From JBARCX01 sp049794535 (GTDB lineage: Bacteria; Pseudomonadota; Gammaproteobacteria; Xanthomonadales; Rhodanobacteraceae), in contig JBARCX010000168.1 in assembly GCA_049794535.1 (NCBI GenBank), positions 1 to 8,435 on the forward strand: DNA of 8,435 bases, written 5' to 3'. Positions 1 to 6,826 of the stretch are shown in pieces. Position numbers and translations under genes: made by a program. A model generated the notes under the pieces. That model ran no database searches and was not told the DNA's origin. It worked only from the letters and a program-made list of their open reading frames with translations. How positions within the stretch are numbered: position 1 is the stretch's first letter; every line of letters begins with the position of its first letter.

Positions 1-8
1 GGCTCATC

Positions 9-212
9 ATGGCAACGGGAACAGTGAAGTGGTTCAACGACGCAAAGGGTTTTGGCTTTATCACTCCAGATAACGGCGGCAAGGATCTGTTTGCTCATTT
101 CTCGGCAATCACGGGGAGTGGCTTCAAATCTCTGGCGGAAGGTCAAAAGGTCAGTTTTGACGTAACCCAAGGCCCCAAAGGCGAGCAGGCCTCAAACATT
201 CAGGCCGCCTAG
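9..212 (+). CDS. Cold-shock protein, CspA family (single CSD)
   Basis: This 67-residue protein is a complete single cold-shock domain, a five-stranded OB-fold that binds single-stranded RNA and DNA and melts RNA secondary structure in the cytoplasm. RNP1 is visible as KGFGFI (about residues 13-18) and RNP2 as DLFAHF (about 26-31), with the usual N-terminal TVKWFN strand and the C-terminal GPKGEQASNI strand. The length is normal for the family (65-70 residues). The start has only 8 bases of window upstream, so its ribosome site and any long cold-responsive 5' leader cannot be judged. It converges on the histidine kinase gene with a 36-base gap. The family is certain, but cold induction is not shown: many Csp paralogs are constitutive or stationary-phase proteins, so no specific symbol is given. 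Confidence 0.96.
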   Translation: MATGTVKWFNDAKGFGFITPDNGGKDLFAHFSAITGSGFKSLAEGQKVSFDVTQGPKGEQASNIQAA

Positions 213-248
213 AGCTGATGATGCAGTGATCTCGGGTGATCTCTAAGG
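213..248. other. Convergent intergenic gap with a short direct repeat
   Basis: This is the 36-base gap between the stops of the cold-shock gene and the kinase gene. It contains the 8-mer GTGATCTC twice (226-233 and 236-243) separated by two bases. I see no GC-rich hairpin with a T-tract on either strand, so transcripts of the two convergent genes may overlap at their 3' ends. Confidence 0.5.
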
Positions 249-1589
249 TTAATGCCGCGGCAGTACGATCTTAAAATCCGTGCCTATACCGGGTGCGCTT
301 TGCACATTCACGCTGCCGCCATGACGCTCGATCACCGTTTTCACGAAAGGCAAGCCGAGTCCCACGCCGGCCTCGGCTTCGCCTTGAGTCACCACCTGAA
401 AGAAGGGATCAAACAAGCGTTGTAGGTCGTCTTCGGCAATACCCATGCCTTCATCGACGATATGCAGCGCCATGTGTTTTTGATCCACATCGACAAGGCG
501 CACCTTGATCGACGTATGCGGCGGCGAATACTTGATGGCGTTATCGATCACGTTGACGATCGTGCGAATCAGCATATCGGCATTGCCCATCAGCATGGTG
601 TTTTCAACCGAGCACTCTGGGCCGATCACCTGGATAGACTTCTTCTCGGCGGCCGACCATGCATAGTCGATCGCCTCAGCAGCGATGTCTTCGAGAATCA
701 CCGGGGCGAAAGCCTGCCGATCGATTTGCTCAGCACGCGATAGCTGCAGGAAGTCTTGTGCCACACGTAACGAGTAGTCGGCCTGGCGGCGTAAGTCATC
801 AAGAAAGAGATGCTCGTTGCCTGAGTTATCAACCCGATCGTACGTAGCGCGCTCTTCGATCAACGTCAAAATGGCCGTAAGCGGGCTACGCAGATCGTGG
901 GCAATATGGCGCAAGGCCTGCTTGTCGTGCGTCACCCGCTCCTTCACATCAGCGATATCGACCAGACAAACCAGGTGCGATACATGCTCTTCGGCCGCAG
1001 CAGGGCCAAGTGCTGTGTCAAGGCTTGGATAAGGCACACACAACAAGATGTGCTCGCGCCCATTCAGCACCACTTCCTGACTGACGCTGTCGTTGCTGCG
1101 GCAGTACTTCGCCACCAGCTGTTGTATGTCAGGAATGGGGACCGTGAACGTATCCTGCGAATCTCCCTGGCTCGAACTCTCTGTACCGAAGCCCATCGCA
1201 CTGGCGTCGTCAGCATCGAGACTGCCCGTACCGGATACGCCTGAACCAACAGCCTTGGACATCGCAATATCCGCGGAAGAATGCTCGCCAAGCATGCCCG
1301 ATGCCTTCATGTTCCAAATCTTGATGTTTCCGTCGATGGCCAGAAACACGGGGTATGGCAAGCGATTAATCACACTTACGTAGATGCTTTGCCAGGTGCG
1401 TATTTCACGCATCGCGCTACGGATCTCATGCAGCGGGTCGAGACTGGTCTGCGCAGATACGTGCGCCGACTCGGCACGTCCAAAGCTATCGCCGTCATGG
1501 CGAATCACGCTTTCATAACCGGCATTACGCAACCAACCGGCAACGGAGTGAGTTTGCTTAACGGTATCTTCGAGGATAGCGACGCGCAT
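249..1589 (-). CDS. Soluble histidine kinase with truncated receiver-domain N-terminus
   Basis: This encodes a 446-residue sensor kinase of a two-component system. Numbering is from the ATG at 1589, chosen because it has an AGGA ribosome site 7 bases upstream and because MRVAILED is a classic receiver-domain first strand. Residues 1-38 match strand 1 (with the acidic pair E7-D8), helix 1 and strand 2 of a response-regulator receiver. The phosphoacceptor Asp, the conserved Thr/Ser and the Lys strands are absent. Then come a helical linker and a PAS-like segment (about 65-110), a Ser/Gly/Asp-rich insert (about 110-150), a HisKA H-box HDLRSP with His231, and a HATPase_c domain with N-box N350 (DNAIKYSPP), G1 DEGMGI (about 379-383), an F-box LFDPFF and G2 GVGLGLPF (about 408-414). 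There are no membrane segments. All catalytic boxes are intact, so it should autophosphorylate. Kinases with this type of core often carry an N-terminal CHASE2 sensor and sit next to a regulator, and here the sensor is missing. No cognate regulator lies in the window. Confidence 0.88.
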   Translation of the reverse strand: MRVAILEDTVKQTHSVAGWLRNAGYESVIRHDGDSFGRAESAHVSAQTSLDPLHEIRSAMREIRTWQSIYVSVINRLPYPVFLAIDGNIKIWNMKASGMLGEHSSADIAMSKAVGSGVSGTGSLDADDASAMGFGTESSSQGDSQDTFTVPIPDIQQLVAKYCRSNDSVSQEVVLNGREHILLCVPYPSLDTALGPAAAEEHVSHLVCLVDIADVKERVTHDKQALRHIAHDLRSPLTAILTLIEERATYDRVDNSGNEHLFLDDLRRQADYSLRVAQDFLQLSRAEQIDRQAFAPVILEDIAAEAIDYAWSAAEKKSIQVIGPECSVENTMLMGNADMLIRTIVNVIDNAIKYSPPHTSIKVRLVDVDQKHMALHIVDEGMGIAEDDLQRLFDPFFQVVTQGEAEAGVGLGLPFVKTVIERHGGSVNVQSAPGIGTDFKIVLPRH

Positions 1590-1596
1590 AAAGTTG

Positions 1597-1600
1597 TCCT
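1597..1600 (-). promoter_or_regulatory. Ribosome binding site fixing the kinase start
   Basis: AGGA on the minus strand lies 7 bases before the ATG at 1589. It supports this start over upstream in-frame codons (open to 1718), whose extra 43 residues have low-complexity, leader-like composition and no family match. Confidence 0.6.
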
Positions 1601-1900
1601 GATGCAGAGTGGGTGCACCAGAAAACATCCGAGAAGTCAGTCCATGAATATATTCAGAGGTTCTCTGAAGCCTTGCAGATGGATGCCATGTCAGCGATCT
1701 CGCGAACATGCGCGGCATTCATCACCATGCGGAGCAGTATGTGAATCATAGAAATCACAGAAACTCCGGGGTATAGGACAAACTTTAAATCTCAAAACAA
1801 AATCAATAAAACGTCAGCCTGGCGACAGAAATAGTGAGTTATCGCGCTAAAGCGTAGCTCTTTACGAATGACGCAAGATAATAAACGTGTATTTAACTAA

Positions 1901-1933
1901 CCCCAACACATCGTTAGGCCGTCAACGTTGGGG
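1901..1933 (-). terminator. Possible terminator hairpin downstream of flhA
   Basis: CCCCAA (1901-1906) pairs with TTGGGG (1928-1933), and CGTT (1912-1915) pairs with AACG (1924-1927) inside it, giving a two-part stem with a one-sided bulge. On the minus strand it is followed by TTAGTTAAATA, which is T-rich but not a proper U-tract. It is well placed to separate the flagellar operon from the kinase gene, but it is weak as an intrinsic terminator. Confidence 0.4.
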
Positions 1934-1936
1934 TTC

Positions 1937-1955
1937 CCCCGGATCAAGTCCGGGG
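1937..1955. repeat. REP-like palindrome
   Basis: CCCCGGATCAAGTCCGGGG is a perfect 7-bp inverted repeat (CCCCGGA/TCCGGGG) with a 5-base loop, and TCCAT follows on the plus strand. Closely similar palindromes are widespread intergenic elements in proteobacterial genomes. Sitting 24 bases beyond the flhA stop, it could stabilise or end the operon mRNA. Only one copy is present in this window, so repetition in this genome is inferred. Confidence 0.5.
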
Positions 1956-1979
1956 TCCATCACCAACCTACGGTCTGCG

Positions 1980-4088
1980 TTAACCCAGCGCTCCCACAAT
2001 GCTCACTTCCTTGGTCTCGGGAATCTCGTTGTAGGACAACACGTTCAACCCGGGAGCGAACAACCGCGTATAGCGCGCCAAAATCGGGCGCAACCGCGGA
2101 ATGACCAGCAATAACGGCGCAGCACCTTGCAGTTTCAACTGCTCGCGCACCGCCGGCATATTCACTTGCAGCTGTGTGAGCACATTGGGATCGATCGGAT
2201 AGTTATCCAATGTCACCCGACTACCCGATTGTTCGGCTCGGCTAAGGTCGCCCAACAACAAGCGCTCCAACTCATTGGTCAGGCTGAAACCTTTGATCTC
2301 TGCTTGCTGACCGACCAGACCAGCAACAATCTGACGACGCAAAGCACAACGTACCTCGGCCACCAACAGGATCGGCTCTTTAGTCGTTTCCGATGCTTCG
2401 ACCAGGGTCGAGGCGATGGCCTCGATATCCTTTATCGATACGTTCTCGGCCAGCAGCAAACGAAACACCTTGCGCAGCTGACTATGTGTCATGCACTTAC
2501 CCAGTGCATCGCTAAGCGCAGGAGCCAAAGCCGTGAGGCGCTCCAACATCGCCGTCACGTTGTCGTAGCTGAAGAGCTCCGGCAAATGGTCACGTACCAC
2601 TTTGGACAAATGCGTAGCGATTACCGTGGCGCCATCCACTACCTGATAACCCAAGCCCAAGGCATGGGCTTTTTCCGATACATCAATCCAGGTCACGCGC
2701 ATGTCATAAGCGGGATCGACACCAGGAATACCATCCAAGTCGCCATAAACCAACGGAGAAGGAATCGCCATCAATTTATCAGCATACACCTGGGCCTGGG
2801 CCACGGCCGTACCATTCAACATGATCGAATATTGCCCTGGCGGTAGGCCAAGGTCATCGCGCGTACCGATCGGCGGCACTAGAAAACCGAGCGTCTCGGA
2901 CAGGTTCTGGCGCATACCGCGCACCCGCTTGGCCAACGGAGCACCCTGCCCTTCATCGATCAAGCTGACCAGCTTATAGCCAAGTGATACGGACAGCGTT
3001 TCGGTATACGGAATGCTGCTCCAATCCAGCGTGGGCTGGGTGGGCGCGAGCAGCGCCTCCTCTACTTCGCGCGTCGCATCCTCCTCGGCGGTATCGACCG
3101 GTTTACGCGACATGCGCCAGCCGGTGTAACCGAGCAACGCGGCAAAACCCATAAACGTCAGTGCGGGCATACCGGGCAGCAATGCCAGCAAGAACAAGAT
3201 ACCCGCACCGGAGAACATCACACTCGGCGACGCCAGCAACTGTCTTCCAACCTGCTGCTCGAAATCGCCGGCCGCACTGATACGCGTCACGATGATCGCT
3301 GCCGCCGCCGACAACAGCAGCGCGGGGATCTGAGCGACCAAGCCGTCGCCGATGGTTAGCAATGCATACTGGCGGAACGCGTCACCCGCGCTCATATCGT
3401 GCATCGTCATGCCGATGGCTACACCACCGATCATGTTGATGATGAGCACCAGGATGCCGGCGATCGCATCGCCGCGTACAAACTTGGAAGCACCATCCAT
3501 CGCGCCGTAGAAATCGGCCTCGGTCGATACTTCGGCACGCCGCTTTTGCGCTTGCTCCTGGGTAATCAGCCCCGCGTTGAGATCGGCGTCGATCGCCATC
3601 TGCTTGCCGGGCAATGCATCCAAGGTGAAACGCGCCGACACTTCCGAAATGCGCTCGGCACCCTTGGTGACCACCACAAAGTTGATGATCATCAAGATCA
3701 CGAACACGACCATACCGACAACGAAGTTGCCGCCGATCACCACGTTTCCGAAGGCTTCTACCACTTGGCCGGCAACGCTAGTGCCTTGATTACCATTTAG
3801 CAGAACAACGCGCGTCGAGGCCACGTTGAGCATCAAACGCATCAACGTCGCGCCAAGAATCACGGTCGGGAATACAGAGAATTCCAGCGGACGCCTGACC
3901 GATACGCTGACCAGAATCACCACGATCGACAACGCGATATTGAACGTGAATAGCACGTCCAGAATGGCAGGCGGCAACGGCAAGATCAGCATGCCCAAGA
4001 TGATGAGCAACGCAATCGGCGCAGCGAACTTTTGCCTACGCAACGTGGCGATGAAGCCTGATGACATGTTCATAGCGGGCTTATTCAT
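1980..4088 (-). CDS. flhA: Flagellar export gate protein FlhA
   Basis: FlhA (702 residues, full family length) is the largest export-gate subunit of the flagellar type III secretion system. Its nonameric cytoplasmic ring docks chaperone-substrate complexes, and its membrane half couples export to the proton motive force. The N-terminal half (about 20-330) contains about eight hydrophobic segments. The FHIPEP signature lies at about 146-168, with RISEVSARFTLD then LPGKQMAIDADL. Asp207 in VRGDAIAG corresponds to the Salmonella Asp208 needed for proton coupling. A linker (about 330-360) leads to the cytoplasmic domain, which ends in SYNEIPETKEVSIVGALG, a typical FlhA terminus. The ATG overlaps the flhB stop (ATGA), so translation is probably coupled. 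No flhF or fliA follows, so the operon ends here. It appears intact, in contrast to fliP in the same operon. Confidence 0.97.
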   Translation of the reverse strand: MNKPAMNMSSGFIATLRRQKFAAPIALLIILGMLILPLPPAILDVLFTFNIALSIVVILVSVSVRRPLEFSVFPTVILGATLMRLMLNVASTRVVLLNGNQGTSVAGQVVEAFGNVVIGGNFVVGMVVFVILMIINFVVVTKGAERISEVSARFTLDALPGKQMAIDADLNAGLITQEQAQKRRAEVSTEADFYGAMDGASKFVRGDAIAGILVLIINMIGGVAIGMTMHDMSAGDAFRQYALLTIGDGLVAQIPALLLSAAAAIIVTRISAAGDFEQQVGRQLLASPSVMFSGAGILFLLALLPGMPALTFMGFAALLGYTGWRMSRKPVDTAEEDATREVEEALLAPTQPTLDWSSIPYTETLSVSLGYKLVSLIDEGQGAPLAKRVRGMRQNLSETLGFLVPPIGTRDDLGLPPGQYSIMLNGTAVAQAQVYADKLMAIPSPLVYGDLDGIPGVDPAYDMRVTWIDVSEKAHALGLGYQVVDGATVIATHLSKVVRDHLPELFSYDNVTAMLERLTALAPALSDALGKCMTHSQLRKVFRLLLAENVSIKDIEAIASTLVEASETTKEPILLVAEVRCALRRQIVAGLVGQQAEIKGFSLTNELERLLLGDLSRAEQSGSRVTLDNYPIDPNVLTQLQVNMPAVREQLKLQGAAPLLLVIPRLRPILARYTRLFAPGLNVLSYNEIPETKEVSIVGALG

Positions 4089-5254
4089 GACGGACTCGGG
4101 TTCGACAGTTGTTCGGGAATATCAAAATCAGACGGTAATCGGGGCTGTGCCGGGCGCTGGCCTTTACGGAAGGCGCCAATCTGCAATACATAGGTCAGTA
4201 CCTGAGCCACCGCGCGATACAGTGCTGCGGGAATCTGCTGGTTAACCTGGCTGGTGTTGTAGATGGCGCGAGCCAAGGGTGGTAACTCCAGTATTTCGAT
4301 CTTGTGCTTGCGCGCGATCTCGCGAATAAACAATGCGGTTTCGTCGATACCCTTGGCCACCACGAAGGGTGCCTGTGCCTTGGATTCGTCGTACTTCAGC
4401 GCAACCGCGTAATGCGTCGGGTTGACGATCACCACATCCGCCGTGGGTACCGTCTTACGTACACTTTGCCGCGCCATCGCACGTTGCAGCTGGCGAATGC
4501 GACTCTTCACTTCGGGTCGACCTTCGGAATTCTTGTGCTCTTCCTTGATGTCTTTCTTGCTCATGCGTTGGCCACGCAAAAACAGGAAGTGCTGAATCGG
4601 TACGTCGATCAGCGAAAATAGGATCAACACGCCGCTCAGCAAAAGCACCGAGTCGACCAACAAAGTCGCGCCGCCGTGCAAGGCGTCGGCCAACGGCGCG
4701 CCCTGCAAGCGCACAAAATCATTTACGTTACTGCGACACACTTTCCAGAGTACAAACCCTACGGCGGCGGCCTTGAGCACCATCGTCCCGATTTGCACGT
4801 AATGCTTACCCGACACCAGCTTCTTGAGATTGGCTGCCGGACTAAGCCGGTTTGCCTTGGGCATAAAATTCTTGGCAGAAAAAATCCAGCCACCTGGAAC
4901 CAACGATACCGCCACAATGCTCAGTGGCACCGCGACCAACGGCAGCACCATCTTGCCTACCAGCACCAGCACACCCGGAAATATCAGCGAGGATGCGTTG
5001 CCAATGCCGTCAATGCCGCCACCGTCTGCACCGGTAAGTCCAATGCCATTGAAATCGGCCAGCGATAGTGCAAACAGCCGGCGAAAATCGCCCAGCCAAC
5101 CGGGCAACATGAAAAGTATGATCTTCAAGCTGACGAATACACCCACCGCCGTACCGATATCACGTGAGCGGGTAACCTGCCCTTCCTCGCGCGTCTTTCG
5201 CAGCTTTTGCGGGGTGGCCTTCTCAGTCTTGTCACCGGTGCTGGACTGACTCAT
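4085..5254 (-). CDS. flhB: Flagellar export switch protein FlhB
   Basis: FlhB (389 residues, normal length) switches the export apparatus from rod/hook to filament substrates. It begins with the typical cytosolic TEKATPQKLRKTREEGQV segment, followed by four hydrophobic segments (about 33-55, 88-120, 148-172 and 195-222). The cytoplasmic region has the MSKKDIKEEHKNSEGRPEVK linker and the autocleavage motif N278-P279-T280-H281, cut between Asn and Pro. The C-terminal domain continues with YDESKAQAPFVVAKG and LPPLARAIY, and ends in a proline-rich tail. The start overlaps the fliR stop by 4 bases (ATGA), and the stop overlaps flhA in the same way. All residues needed for the switch are visible, so the gene looks functional. 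Confidence 0.97.
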   Translation of the reverse strand: MSQSSTGDKTEKATPQKLRKTREEGQVTRSRDIGTAVGVFVSLKIILFMLPGWLGDFRRLFALSLADFNGIGLTGADGGGIDGIGNASSLIFPGVLVLVGKMVLPLVAVPLSIVAVSLVPGGWIFSAKNFMPKANRLSPAANLKKLVSGKHYVQIGTMVLKAAAVGFVLWKVCRSNVNDFVRLQGAPLADALHGGATLLVDSVLLLSGVLILFSLIDVPIQHFLFLRGQRMSKKDIKEEHKNSEGRPEVKSRIRQLQRAMARQSVRKTVPTADVVIVNPTHYAVALKYDESKAQAPFVVAKGIDETALFIREIARKHKIEILELPPLARAIYNTSQVNQQIPAALYRAVAQVLTYVLQIGAFRKGQRPAQPRLPSDFDIPEQLSNPSPS

Positions 5255-6063
5255 GGCGACGACACCTGGCTAGTCGGCACTGTCCCTGCTGGGGCAATAA
5301 CCAACCGATCAAGCAAATCCAGTACATGCGTCATCATGCGGCTGAAATGCTCTGGCAACGATGGAATCAGCAGCACTAACAGCAGCAAACCAAAGACGGT
5401 GGTGATCGAGAAACCCAATGCGAACAGATTGAGCGTGGGCGCCACACGGTTGAGAAAACCCATACCGACCTGCACCACCATCGTGGCGAAGATCACCGGC
5501 AACGCCAGCATCAACGCTACCGAAAAGATCCAGCCGACCGCAAACGCCAAGCGCTTCAGTGCCTCCAGGTCGAAACCGAAGCTACCGACCGGCCATACAT
5601 GAAAACTGCGCGCGAGCACCTGCGTCAGCACGAGATGCCCGTCCACCGCAAAAAAAAGCAGGATAAAAAGCACATGCAGCAGGCTGGAAATGGCATCGCT
5701 GGATGTACCACTCACCGGGTCGTTCATCTGCGCCATCGACAAACCCATCTGCGAAGACACCACCGTGCCCAGCACCATCAGCGCGGAAAGAATCAGGTGG
5801 AACAGATAACCCAGCATGCCGCCGATCAAGATCTGCTCGGCCATCACCCCCATACCCCGAAACGAGATCGGGTCGACCGGCGCAATCTCCGGCATCCCGG
5901 GCTGCATCACCACGGCCAATGCCAGCGCAGCCAGCGCACGCACCTTCATCGGCACCATCATTTCGCCCAAGGCCGGTGCGCTAGCCAGCGCGGCCATGAT
6001 GCGGCAGAAGGGCCACAGTACGGCTGCGATCAGCGGCTGTAACTCCTCCAGTATCCCTTCCAC
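5251..6063 (-). CDS. fliR: Flagellar export gate protein FliR
   Basis: FliR (270 residues, usual 255-265) is an integral membrane subunit of the FliP5-FliQ4-FliR1 export gate in the inner membrane at the base of the basal body. The protein is hydrophobic throughout, with about six membrane segments. It shows family features such as an early APALGEMMVPMKVRALAA segment, QMGLSMAQMNDPVSG around residues 104-118, and RVAPTLNLFALGFSIT near 212-227. It starts at GTG, whose G is shared with the last base of the fliQ stop (TAGTG). A GGTGG lies just upstream. The C-terminal tail after about residue 255 is short and polar, as usual. No damage is seen. Confidence 0.95.
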   Translation of the reverse strand: MEGILEELQPLIAAVLWPFCRIMAALASAPALGEMMVPMKVRALAALALAVVMQPGMPEIAPVDPISFRGMGVMAEQILIGGMLGYLFHLILSALMVLGTVVSSQMGLSMAQMNDPVSGTSSDAISSLLHVLFILLFFAVDGHLVLTQVLARSFHVWPVGSFGFDLEALKRLAFAVGWIFSVALMLALPVIFATMVVQVGMGFLNRVAPTLNLFALGFSITTVFGLLLLVLLIPSLPEHFSRMMTHVLDLLDRLVIAPAGTVPTSQVSSP

Positions 6064-6335
6064 TAGCCCACCAATTGAGCAGCGCGCTGAAAGATATCCA
6101 CGGTGTATTGCATGACCTTTCCGCTCACCCAGTAACCGGCCAACCCCATCACCAACAAGGTCACCAGCAGGCGCGGCAAAAAGCTCATGGTCTGTTCGTT
6201 GATCTGCGTGGCGGCCTGAAACAGGCTAACCAGCATGCCCACGATCAGGCTCGGCGTAATCAAAACCATCACGATGAGCATCACCAGACGCAGTGCGTCC
6301 ATCGCGATATCGGCGGCGAGATCGGGGGTAAGCAT
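6063..6335 (-). CDS. fliQ: Flagellar export gate protein FliQ
   Basis: FliQ (90 residues, usual 89-90) is a small two-helix membrane subunit packing around FliP and FliR in the export gate. Two hydrophobic hairpin segments are visible (about 14-38 and 53-75), and the conserved SLFQAATQINEQTMSFLPR segment lies between them. The ATG at 6335 was chosen because MLTPDLAADIAMDALRLVM is the standard FliQ beginning and because the ATG shares its A with the fliP stop (TGATG). An in-frame upstream extension to 6383 would overlap fliP by about 50 bases and add a non-family sequence. It is intact and coupled to both neighbours. Confidence 0.95.
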   Translation of the reverse strand: MLTPDLAADIAMDALRLVMLIVMVLITPSLIVGMLVSLFQAATQINEQTMSFLPRLLVTLLVMGLAGYWVSGKVMQYTVDIFQRAAQLVG

Positions 6336-6820
6336 CAGAAGGCCTGCACACTGGTGAGGAGCGTACTCACGGTCAACGACCATCCATCGACCAGCACGAA
6401 TAGCAATATTTTCAAGGGCAGCGAGATGACCAGCGGCGACAACATCATCATGCCCATCGCCATCAATACCGAGGCAACGATGATGTCGATCACCAGAAAC
6501 GGTATGAACAACATGCAGCCGATCTGAAACGCGGTTTTCAATTCGCTCAGCACAAACGCCGACAGCTTCACCAGAAAAGAATGATCTTCCGGCTTATCCA
6601 CTTCGGGTGATTTGGCCAGCTTGGCCACATGGGCCAGCGTGGCTTTGCTGGTCTGCGCCAGCATGAATTTCGACAGCGGCTCCTCAGCAGTACGAATCGC
6701 CTCCTGCATGCTGATCTTGTCTTGCTCGTAAGGCTGCAATGCCTTGTTCCAGATTTCCTCACCGACGGGGCGCATGGTCAGCAACGTCAGCACCAGCGCA
6801 ACACCGGTGTCGTTGTTCAT
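6335..6820 (-). pseudogene. fliP: N-terminally truncated flagellar export gate protein FliP
   Basis: This 161-residue ORF is the C-terminal two thirds of FliP, the pentameric core subunit of the flagellar export gate, normally about 245 residues with a signal peptide. It begins with MNNDTGVALVLTLLTM, which aligns with the start of the second membrane segment (family form NQVLxGLALFLTFFVM). The periplasmic helical region (about 20-80) follows, then both FliP signatures, LSELKTAFQIG (about 91-101) and IPFLVIDIIVASVLMAMGMMM (about 106-126), and the end, FVLVDGW. The signal peptide, first membrane helix and the very conserved SFTRIxxVLSxLRxAxG block are missing. They are not found in another frame upstream, because the fliM coding region ends 6 bases before this start. 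The reading frame itself is clean. It is called a pseudogene on structure. A translated short FliP with altered function cannot be excluded. Confidence 0.78.
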
Positions 6821-6826
6821 TTGGGC

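Larger units (their letters stand above)
1590..1979. other. Intergenic region between flhA and the histidine kinase
   Basis: These 390 bases hold no convincing gene. Reading in the direction of transcription (minus), they contain the two hairpins after flhA (1901-1955), then an AT-rich stretch (about 1765-1900) likely to hold the kinase promoter, then a leader of about 170 bases. Within it are an imperfect tandem 9-mer, ATCATAGAA/ATCACAGAA (1745-1762), and the 8-mer TAAAGTTT on the minus strand (1787-1780), which equals the sigma-28 -35 consensus. I could not identify a convincing sigma-70 or sigma-54 promoter. Confidence 0.5.

Noticed and set aside
1590..1718. In-frame upstream extension of the kinase by 43 residues
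   Set aside because: The extension has no domain character, and the ATG at 1589 has a good ribosome site and begins exactly at a receiver-type first strand.
2127..2846. 239-codon plus-strand open frame within flhA
   Set aside because: It is antisense to a strongly conserved gene, rich in His/Gln/Arg as antisense frames are, and shows no recognisable domain or ribosome site.
6336..6383. In-frame upstream extension of fliQ by 16 residues
   Set aside because: It overlaps fliP coding sequence and adds residues foreign to the FliQ family. The TGATG overlap start gives the standard 90-residue FliQ.
4085..6527. Several plus-strand open frames opposite flhB, fliR, fliQ and fliP
   Set aside because: They are antisense shadows of the coupled export-gate genes, with low-complexity composition and no family match.
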